Source: a virus
Reading direction: 5' to 3' (one strand)
Length of the DNA stretch: 30,138 bases
Virus record (IMG/VR): IMGVR_UViG_3300042375_000676
Span: 1-30,138 of that record
This document shows positions 18,848 to 24,970 of the stretch, one piece after another (position 1 is the stretch's first letter; every line of letters starts with the position of its first letter). Below the pieces are notes generated by a model. It saw only the letters and a program-made list of their open reading frames with translations. It had not been told where the DNA came from and ran no database searches. The translations under genes were made by a program, and so were the position numbers.

Positions 18848-20071
18848 TTATATTCTTGTTTCGAACTCAGCAATCTTACCTAGTTTACTATCATATACTA
18901 AAGCTAAGGCAGCTCTTACTGAATGTACGTAGTTATTATCTAGGTGCCATCTATCAGTTCCTGAAAGACTAGGCATTTGTTGTATTCTTACACCTTTGAC
19001 TTCTTTAGCCATGTAGTGATGTTTATCACCTGTATGTACTTCTCTATAGATAGCATTACCAAATGCTTGACTATATTGAGGATGTGTTGCAAACAATAAT
19101 GGTAGGTCTTCTAACTTACAGTTACCATGGTGCCATCCAATAAATGTATTTCCTAATGTTAATCCTTTAACTACACTATGCTCTCTGATAAAATCTACAT
19201 CAAGATCTTCCTTGAAATAAACATCTAATGCATGAGCTAAGTAAAAAGATTTAGTTCTATCATGATTACCCTGTACAAGAATGACAGTTACATCATTGGC
19301 ATTCTGTCTTAACATGTTAATTGTATCTACAAGAATAGCAAATCCTAATTCATATTCAGAACTATAATCCATTATAGTATCTTGTGGAGTACCTTGTGTA
19401 GTTTGGTTTTGATAGTTATCAGTATGAAAGAAATCATTTGATATAGGTAACACTACAGTGTTTATATTGTAATTAGCTCTCACTTTGTTAATCAAAGACT
19501 GAGCCACATTAAAATATCTTAAAGCTCTTCCTTCTGGACTATTATCACCATCTACAGTTCTTTTAGCTAAATGAAAATCAGATAAAGATATTTCTATATC
19601 TACATAATCTTTCTCTATAGAATAGTTTTCTTTAGCAATTGATATGTTATTTGGTTTGTAGTTTTGTAAAAATTTAGCAAAGTCTTCAGGGGAATAATCT
19701 TTTGCTTGTTTTAGTTTTGAAAAGACTGAGGAAGTAAACTTCCCACTTGGTAACATCTTAGACCAGTAGTTGGTTATGATGTATTTATCTAAATTTATCT
19801 TATGTAGCTTAGCTAGTTCAATATCATTTTTAGGTTCATAGTCAGATATGATTGTACTTTCTAGTGTACCTTTTTCAACATTAACTTTACGTTCTTCTGT
19901 ATAGTTTCTTGCTATCTCTGAAGGTTGTTCATTATCTTTTTCTTTAAGTTCTCTCATGAGCTCACTCACTTCAAACTCACTTATTCCTAATCTTTCAGCA
20001 TAGAACTTTTTACTTTTCTTTTGCGTTAATAACTCTTCTAATTGGTATAACAAGTGTTGATTTTCAGACAT
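18848..20071 (-). CDS. Calcineurin-like metallophosphoesterase with N-terminal helix-turn-helix, 407 aa
   Basis: Residues 12-44 look like a helix-turn-helix (AERLGISEFEVSELMRELKE). The catalytic part starts near 156. It shows SDFHLAK (D165, H167), ISNDFFH (N212/D213, in the place of the usual GDxxD/H), the hallmark GNHD (268-271), HHG (314-316) and a GDKHH (348-352) in the place of the final GHxH. These are the metal-binding motifs of calcineurin-like phosphoesterases in order, so it probably binds two metals and cleaves phosphoesters, perhaps nucleic acid. The target is unknown. It is first after the promoter-like repeat at 20152-20179 and is followed by connector genes, so it may serve packaging, ejection or DNA repair rather than virion shape. 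The G of the usual GD motif is replaced by N. Confidence 0.85.
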   Translation of the reverse strand: MSENQHLLYQLEELLTQKKSKKFYAERLGISEFEVSELMRELKEKDNEQPSEIARNYTEERKVNVEKGTLESTIISDYEPKNDIELAKLHKINLDKYIITNYWSKMLPSGKFTSSVFSKLKQAKDYSPEDFAKFLQNYKPNNISIAKENYSIEKDYVDIEISLSDFHLAKRTVDGDNSPEGRALRYFNVAQSLINKVRANYNINTVVLPISNDFFHTDNYQNQTTQGTPQDTIMDYSSEYELGFAILVDTINMLRQNANDVTVILVQGNHDRTKSFYLAHALDVYFKEDLDVDFIREHSVVKGLTLGNTFIGWHHGNCKLEDLPLLFATHPQYSQAFGNAIYREVHTGDKHHYMAKEVKGVRIQQMPSLSGTDRWHLDNNYVHSVRAALALVYDSKLGKIAEFETRI

Positions 20072-20151
20072 ATGTATTTATATTAGTTAAAAAATATTGT
20101 AAAGATAAACAATTGTTTTTATATATTCCAAATAATTTTAGTTAGAGATAG

Positions 20152-20179
20152 AATTATTTATAACTAAATTAGTTATAAA
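20152..20179 (-). promoter_or_regulatory. Candidate phage promoter/operator, copy 1 of a 28-nt palindromic repeat
   Basis: It contains a perfect 23-nt palindrome at 20157-20179 (11-nt arms, tttataactaa and ttagttataaa, one central base). It matches 4388-4415 at 26 of 28 positions. It lies directly after the terminator of the adsorption block and about 80 nt before the phosphoesterase start, so it is well placed to start the connector/muzzle/cargo transcript. The 174-nt gap 20072-20245 holds only this repeat and the terminator. Confidence 0.5.
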
Positions 20180-20210
20180 ACAAAAACTCCCCAAGAAAAA
20201 TCTTGAGGAG
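20172..20210 (-). terminator. Intrinsic terminator after the adsorption block
   Basis: Read on the minus strand: CTCCTCAAGA, loop TTTT, then TCTTGGGGAG (ten pairs with one A-C mismatch), followed by TTTTTGTTTT. This is a standard stem plus U-run, 36 nt after the stop of the 83-aa gene. It closes the adsorption transcript before the promoter-like palindrome. Confidence 0.8.
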
Positions 20211-20245
20211 AAAACTTGTAAAACCAACAAAACAAGATTTTTTTA

Positions 20246-20497
20246 TTAAGTTAAGGTAGTTGTAGTGGTTGTTGTCACTTGATCTAGTACTATATCTATA
20301 TAGTTAGTACAATCTCCTGTTGATAACACTCTAACTACTGTTGTGTAATCAGGAACTAAAGAAGAAGAATATCCTGTAAGTAAAGCTGTTTTATCTACTC
20401 CTGATTCAAATGCTGTTACATATCCATCTAGATTTGAATACAGGTTGAAGGGGCCTGAATCAGCCCCAGCAACTGTTAATGTTATTAATACTGTCAT
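20246..20497 (-). CDS. Single-domain GPFN protein with poly-Thr tail, 83 aa
   Basis: Residues 1-72 form one small beta domain: MTVLITLTVAGADSGPFNLY, DGYV, SLVPDYTTVVRV, then GDCTNYIDI. The last residues are VTTTTTTTLT. The first 436-aa domain next door is clearly paralogous, with the same MTVLITLT start, GPFNLYS, DGYV and CTNYIDI. A third copy begins the muzzle piece at 9749-10615. There is no signal peptide or enzyme motif. It is the last gene before the terminator and follows the 436-aa gene by 17 nt. It could be a minimal virion decoration, or the leftover of a larger fibre that lost its distal modules. Confidence 0.7.
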   Translation of the reverse strand: MTVLITLTVAGADSGPFNLYSNLDGYVTAFESGVDKTALLTGYSSSLVPDYTTVVRVLSTGDCTNYIDIVLDQVTTTTTTTLT

Positions 20498-20514
20498 ATA
20501 TTATTGATTTTAAA

Positions 20515-21825
20515 TTAAAACGGACAAGGTCCTATTATATTAAATAGTACACCTCCTGTTGAGTAAACATTAGTTGCACAGCCAGTACCTGTTTCACCTG
20601 GTCCATAAGGAACAGTAGAGACAACACCTGTGTCACAATCAGTCACAACTAAATCTCCTCCAACATCTCCTGAATCATAAGAATATTCAAAACAATATCC
20701 TGTACAACCTGCTCCTTCTGTTGTGTCTGCTGGAAAGTTATCACTAATTAAAGGAGATTGAGCACATATTGTTATTGAAGGATCTAGTTCTCCTAAATTA
20801 ATAGTAAGTGGAGTTGATCCACCACATGGTGTGTATTGTACTGTATGTATCTCACCAGCAACTGGATCTATTAGATATTGTGCACATGTAGGAATACCTG
20901 TAGTTGTACTTGTAGTTGTAGATGTAGATGGTGTTGGTATACAGCATGGACCGAAAGCTTCTACAGTAAAGGATACAGTTGCTGATAATGAATTTCTATT
21001 CAAACATGCAGGATCATCAAGACCAATAAATACGTTTGGACCTGAAACTATAGCTACTGATTTAGGAGTACCAAAACAATCTTCATAGTTAAATGTACCA
21101 GCTCCATCTGCAATAATACTTACATACTCAACACATGGACACACAGTAGTAGTGGTTGTAGTTGTTGGCGGTATAGTAGTAGTAGTAGTTGTTGTTTGAC
21201 AAGCTCCTAAAATACAAGGATCTCCAACTGTAATTATTACACTAGGATCATTCGCAGATGGTAGAGATCCACAAAGTTTTACAGTTTCATTACCACCAAT
21301 ACCTATATTGAATAGTTCAACATTATCACAAGTAGTATATCCAAACAAATGAGGATTTTCATCTGTATTTACAAATGTTAAACAATTACAAGCAATAACT
21401 GTTGTTGTTGAAGTTGTTGTACTAGAACTACTTGTAGTAGTTGATGTAGTACTACTTGAGGTACTAGTTGTTGTACTTGTAGGAGGAACAGTAGTTGTAC
21501 TAGTTGATGTAGAACTACTTGTACTGGTTGTAGTGCTCGTAGGAGGAACTGTAGTAGTAGATGTAGTTGTACTACTAGAACTGGTAGTAGTAGTTGTAGT
21601 AATTAAATTGATTGGTATATCAATATAATTTGTACATGGTGCAATAGATCTCACTCTAATGATTGTTGTTCCAGGAGGTACATTAAATGATATAAATCCA
21701 GCTGTTAAAACAAGTGCAGATATATTTGTTTCAAATGGTAGGACATACCCATCTGTATCTGAATAAAGATTAAAAGGACCTGCAATCCCACCAGGTGGTA
21801 TGGTTAATGTTATTAAGACTGTCAT
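20515..21825 (-). CDS. Modular adsorption/decoration protein: GPFN domain, Thr/Ser linkers, Cys-paired modules
   Basis: Domains in order: GPFN domain (1-72); a long Thr/Ser linker (76-143) with the unit VPPTSTTTSTSSST repeated; Cys module A (146-209, CNCLTFVNTDENPHLFGYTT onward); a short Thr linker (211-227); Cys module B (229-294); a linker; Cys module C (314-375); and a related fourth unit to the end (376-436). Each module starts with a Cys, has a C-G or Cys near its middle and ends in Gly-x-Cys, with mainly beta pattern, which suggests small disulfide- or metal-free sandwiches. Module A is paralogous to residues 225-289 of the 537-aa protein. No anchor coiled coil is present. A role in surface binding is inferred from the neighbours. 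Confidence 0.75.
   Translation of the reverse strand: MTVLITLTIPPGGIAGPFNLYSDTDGYVLPFETNISALVLTAGFISFNVPPGTTIIRVRSIAPCTNYIDIPINLITTTTTTSSSSTTTSTTTVPPTSTTTSTSSSTSTSTTTVPPTSTTTSTSSSTTSTTTSSSSTTTSTTTVIACNCLTFVNTDENPHLFGYTTCDNVELFNIGIGGNETVKLCGSLPSANDPSVIITVGDPCILGACQTTTTTTTIPPTTTTTTTVCPCVEYVSIIADGAGTFNYEDCFGTPKSVAIVSGPNVFIGLDDPACLNRNSLSATVSFTVEAFGPCCIPTPSTSTTTSTTTGIPTCAQYLIDPVAGEIHTVQYTPCGGSTPLTINLGELDPSITICAQSPLISDNFPADTTEGAGCTGYCFEYSYDSGDVGGDLVVTDCDTGVVSTVPYGPGETGTGCATNVYSTGGVLFNIIGPCPF
21397..21600 (-). repeat. Thr/Ser-coding microsatellite with 60-nt tandem unit
   Basis: About 200 nt of ACN/TCN/AGT triplets (seen on the plus strand as GTA/TGT/AGT runs) coding the linker at residues 76-143. 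A clear 60-nt period is visible: gtaggaggaac recurs at 21479 and 21539. Because the unit is a multiple of three, length changes keep the frame. Confidence 0.8.
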
Positions 21826-21832
21826 ATTTTTA

Positions 21833-21872
21833 TATGTTAATTTATGTTAATTTATATTAGTTTATGATAATT
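21833..21872. repeat. Four tandem 10-bp AT-rich units
   Basis: Units tatgttaatt, tatgttaatt, tatattagtt and tatgataatt follow head to tail, spanning the gap before the 436-aa gene and the last codons of the 99-aa gene (whose stop is 21862-21864). Function unknown; could hold an AT-rich promoter or be a slippage remnant. Confidence 0.7.
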
Positions 21873-22161
21873 GATTAGCAGTTCCAGTAAAGTCACATAC
21901 ATTACAACATACAGCAAGTTGATTATATATGTCAGTTATATTATTATTAATATTTGTTATACTGTTGTTAATATCTGTTACATTTATTGTAATTTCATTT
22001 ACACCAATTATAGCATCACATATAATAGCATCAAACTTAGCAAGGATAGTATTTAAATTATCACATGTATTCACATCTGAACAAGGAAGTGGAGTACCAT
22101 CATATGTGATAGTACTCGTTCCTTGTATTGTTGTATTATTTATTTGAGAGCAATTTCCCAT
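21862..22161 (-). CDS. Short fibre-like protein: anchor plus Asn/Ile coiled coil, 99 aa
   Basis: Residues 15-48 (TSTITYDGTPLPC, then CDNLNTILAKFDAIIC) match the anchor of the 537-aa protein (STIVYDGPALSC, CDTLNVILQKIDEIIC). Residues 50-86 form an Ile/Asn-rich coiled coil (INVTDINNSITNINNNITDI), typical of trimeric phage fibres. It ends CCNVCDFTGTANQLS; the same CxFTGTANQL string sits far downstream in the 537-aa protein (303-312). It therefore looks like a fibre reduced to anchor and stalk, either a functional short fibre or a deletion product. It lies between two larger paralogue-bearing genes with 33-36 nt gaps. Confidence 0.65.
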   Translation of the reverse strand: MGNCSQINNTTIQGTSTITYDGTPLPCSDVNTCDNLNTILAKFDAIICDAIIGVNEITINVTDINNSITNINNNITDIYNQLAVCCNVCDFTGTANQLS

Positions 22162-22189
22162 TTTAAATTTTTATTTAAATTACTGTTGC

Positions 22190-22211
22190 TTGTATTAATC
22201 TTGTATTAATC
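22190..22211. repeat. Perfect 11-bp tandem duplication at the end of the 537-aa gene
   Basis: ttgtattaatc occurs twice head to tail. The copy at 22201-22211 codes the last residues and the copy at 22190-22200 supplies the TAA stop. Removing one copy would extend the protein by a few codons in another frame. Confidence 0.85.
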
Positions 22212-23808
22212 TTACTGAGAAACCAAGTGTTGGAGTACTACCAAAATTTCTATAAACAATTCCATCAGCAGGAGTCATTAGGCGATAATAATAATCTGTA
22301 GAAGGAAGAAGTGATGAAGGCCACCAATTACCACTAAAACCAAGATTACTAAATGCACCAAAACTATCTCGTAGACCTCCTCCAAGTGCTGAAAAGCCAG
22401 TACTATTAGTAGCATCTATATTATTAACATTCCAGTGACATAATCCTGTTTGTTTTAATGCACTACCAGCAACGCTTGAACCTCCTAAAAATGTAGTTAG
22501 CGTTGTCCATTCTGCATCACTTGGAACATGATAACCTGTTGGAGCTAATCCCCTTGGATCATTTACAGCGTACCAGTTGTATATTTTTCCATAAATTGGT
22601 CCATTTGCTGAATCATTATTGTAGTAACACCATGCAGGAGTAGTTAATGCTGCCCAAGCAGTTGGATCACTTACTTCTGGAATAGGATCACCATTTGCAA
22701 AAGTAGTAATATTTAGATTACATCCAGTCCACACTTGAGTTCCAATTGTTACATTACCTGGTATACAATTTACACATACAGTTGTTGTTGTAGTAGTTGT
22801 TGGTGCTACAGTGGTAGTAGATGTAGTAGTAGAACTAGAACTACTAGTTGTTGTTGTAGTTGTTGGATCTGGAAGTTGATTAGCAGTTCCAGTGAAGTTA
22901 CAATTTGGTATAGCAGTTGTTGTTGTAGTAGTTGTAATTCCAGGACATAATCCACCAATACAATCAGCTCCAACTGTAATTAATACAAGATCACTGTCTG
23001 CAGATGCACAACATCCACAAAATTGTGATGTTTGATTTGCAGCAATTGTAAAATCAATAGGCTCTCCAAGACAATTATTATATAAAATATTATGGCTTGC
23101 ACTACTATCTGTATTTTCAAATGTCAAACATTCACAAGGAATTGGTGTTGTTGTTGTAGTGGTAGTAGGTGCTATTGTCGTAGTACTAGTTGATGTTGAT
23201 GATGTTGTACTTGTAGTTGGAGGAAAGCAAGGACCATTTGGAATCACTATAATAGTTCCAGGAACAGTTAGAGGACTATCTGTTACAACACAAATATTTG
23301 TATCTCCTGGATATAGTATAATAGCGTCTGGCTCTTGTGTTGTACAATCAGTAATAATTATAGCTACTGGTACATCTCCTGTATTAGTTAATGAGAAGTT
23401 TTCACAAAGACGTATTGTTGTTGTACTTGTTGTAGTAGGTACAGCAGTAGTAGAAGTTGTTGTTGTACAACATTCACCTAATATATTATATATGTTAGTA
23501 ATATTATTGTTGATATTAGTAATCTCATTCTTAATATTAATAATTTCAATATTTAATATATTAATCTGTGTTAATAGATTACATATAATCTCATCAATCT
23601 TTTGTAATATCACATTAAGTGTATCACATGGTTCAGCTGTCGTACAACTTAATGCAGGACCATCATAAACAATAGTGCTAGAAGCAGTTAAATGAGTACC
23701 ACATGGATTGTTACAACCACCATTGGTGATTGTAGAACTACATCCACAAGGACTATTTAAAACTACATCTGTACAGCAAGGATTTACTGGTAAATATGGA
23801 TATGCCAT
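22195..23808 (-). CDS. Modular tail-fibre/adhesin with FISUMP (C-type-lectin-like) tip, 537 aa
   Basis: Domains in order: Cys-rich start (1-36); anchor (41-76, STIVYDGPALSC); Ile/Asn coiled coil (77-111, INIKNEITNINNNITNIYNI); Thr linker; Cys module (135-196); Thr linker; Cys module (225-289, paralogous to module A of the 436-aa protein); CNFTGTANQL (303-312); Thr/Ser linkers (314-343); and a C-terminal FISUMP domain (350-537). The FISUMP domain shows IGTQVWTGCNL, YGKIYNWYAV, PTGYHVPSDAEWTTL, GFSALGGGLRD, GNWWPSS and the ending GFSVRLIQD. FISUMP domains have a C-type-lectin-like fold and are common ligand-binding tips. The protein therefore probably forms a trimeric receptor-binding fibre. 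This class is a frequent target of diversity-generating retroelements, but no template repeat or reverse transcriptase is in the window. Confidence 0.85.
   Translation of the reverse strand: MAYPYLPVNPCCTDVVLNSPCGCSSTITNGGCNNPCGTHLTASSTIVYDGPALSCTTAEPCDTLNVILQKIDEIICNLLTQINILNIEIINIKNEITNINNNITNIYNILGECCTTTTSTTAVPTTTSTTTIRLCENFSLTNTGDVPVAIIITDCTTQEPDAIILYPGDTNICVVTDSPLTVPGTIIVIPNGPCFPPTTSTTSSTSTSTTTIAPTTTTTTTPIPCECLTFENTDSSASHNILYNNCLGEPIDFTIAANQTSQFCGCCASADSDLVLITVGADCIGGLCPGITTTTTTTAIPNCNFTGTANQLPDPTTTTTTSSSSSTTTSTTTVAPTTTTTTTVCVNCIPGNVTIGTQVWTGCNLNITTFANGDPIPEVSDPTAWAALTTPAWCYYNNDSANGPIYGKIYNWYAVNDPRGLAPTGYHVPSDAEWTTLTTFLGGSSVAGSALKQTGLCHWNVNNIDATNSTGFSALGGGLRDSFGAFSNLGFSGNWWPSSLLPSTDYYYRLMTPADGIVYRNFGSTPTLGFSVRLIQD
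22780..22869 (-). repeat. Thr/Ser-coding linker microsatellite in the 537-aa gene
   Basis: About 90 nt of ACN and TCN/AGT triplets coding residues 314-343, directly before the FISUMP tip. Shorter tracts of the same type precede each Cys module in this gene (residues 115-131, 198-223 and 292-298). Confidence 0.75.
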
Positions 23809-23820
23809 TTTATTGATTTA

Positions 23821-24942
23821 TTAATAAGGTTTATACATAATCCAATAACAAGCTGTTACTGGTTGAATGTTTGAATGAGGAAGTCCTCCACCTGCTGGAC
23901 CAGCTACATTATTTATTGAAACTGTAATTCCTGTTGATGCTGGTGCTGTAAAAAATGTAGATTGCAAAGGTGTATTATTAGTATTTGCATTCTGAAATTG
24001 TCTTGTAGTACTACCTGTATCCAATATTCCCAATACACCTTTTCCAGTTGGTCCAACTTGATGTGTGTGTGTAGGATCATTAACAATTGCTGTATTAGCA
24101 TGTGTATGTAAAGGAATTTGTGTAGATGATAATGTAATTTGATTTGCACCAACTTCATCAAAAATAGCATAGTTTGGATTACCAGATCCAGGACTTGGAA
24201 GAACAGATGGATCTAGTGAATTTCCAGGAACATTAACAATTGCACCTGTTAAAGCTCTACCTCTTAAATCAGGAGTTCCATTCTCTCCATTACATAGATA
24301 TATTTTTTCCCAAGGACTACCTATTATACCAGCTCCTGTACTATTAAAATATGAAAGAGATCCAAAATAAGGAACCACTGAGAATGGAACCATTTTATTA
24401 CTAATTAATCCAGTAGATAAACTATCTAAATAATCTTGGATTAATGTGTTAAGTTGATCTAATTGTACATACGTATCTGGTAGATCCATTACTAACTGAT
24501 CAAACTCATCTCTTAATGTACAAAGTGCAGTGATTGTAGCTTGTAATACAGAATGTGTATCTGAAGAACTTGTTACTCCTGTTAAACATCCAACATTATA
24601 ATCTCCATTCAATATTGCAAGTTCTGCTACAATAACATCAACTTGATCTTGAAGATCACAAGTAGATTTTATAATAGCTGATAGTATATCATTTAATGAA
24701 AGATCTCCACAGTTAGGTAGATTTGCTTGAACTAAATCACAAATAATCTGAGGATCAATAATAGGTTTGATTCCTGTACCATCTATTGCAGATGTAAGGA
24801 ATGTAATCAATGCTTGTTCTACAAATGATAATGAATCACCAGTTTGAATTCCTAGGACAGGAACATCTATTCCTGTATATTTAACACATCTGTCAGAGAT
24901 AATCTCTGTACATCCGTTATAACAATTTGAGCAATTGGACAT
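23821..24942 (-). CDS. Tail fibre with tail-collar domain and His-rich tip, 373 aa
   Basis: Residues 1-50 are a Cys-rich anchor (CTEIISDRCVKYTGIDVPVL) related to the starts of the 99-aa and 537-aa proteins (V-Y-T/D-G pattern). Helical stalk segments follow (85-115 and 130-180). A phage tail collar domain starts at about 184: MVPFSVVPYFGSL, WEKIYLCNGENGTPDLRGRA with the hallmark PDLRGR. Residues 279-294 carry clustered HxH pairs (HTHANT, THTHQVG), a pattern known to bind metal in long tail fibre tips. The end (LPHSNIQPVTACYWIMYKPY) matches the family's usual closing strand. It is likely a trimeric adsorption fibre. It has no Thr linkers, unlike its neighbours, and is spaced 12-28 nt from them. 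Confidence 0.85.
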   Translation of the reverse strand: MSNCSNCYNGCTEIISDRCVKYTGIDVPVLGIQTGDSLSFVEQALITFLTSAIDGTGIKPIIDPQIICDLVQANLPNCGDLSLNDILSAIIKSTCDLQDQVDVIVAELAILNGDYNVGCLTGVTSSSDTHSVLQATITALCTLRDEFDQLVMDLPDTYVQLDQLNTLIQDYLDSLSTGLISNKMVPFSVVPYFGSLSYFNSTGAGIIGSPWEKIYLCNGENGTPDLRGRALTGAIVNVPGNSLDPSVLPSPGSGNPNYAIFDEVGANQITLSSTQIPLHTHANTAIVNDPTHTHQVGPTGKGVLGILDTGSTTRQFQNANTNNTPLQSTFFTAPASTGITVSINNVAGPAGGGLPHSNIQPVTACYWIMYKPY

Positions 24943-24970
24943 GTTATTTTATTTTAAGTTATTGTTTATA

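Noticed and set aside
21397-21600. CRISPR-like array
   Set aside because: The repeats are degenerate, in-frame Thr/Ser codons with no unique spacers.
22195-22330. Diversity-generating retroelement template repeat inside the window
   Set aside because: No second near-identical copy of the adhesin's 3' end and no reverse transcriptase gene were found in the window; only the target-like fold is present.
23159-23668. 169-codon plus-strand frame opposite the 537-aa gene
   Set aside because: A shadow of the coding strand, driven by the same Thr-codon tracts; it has no sensible protein pattern and opposes a well-supported gene.
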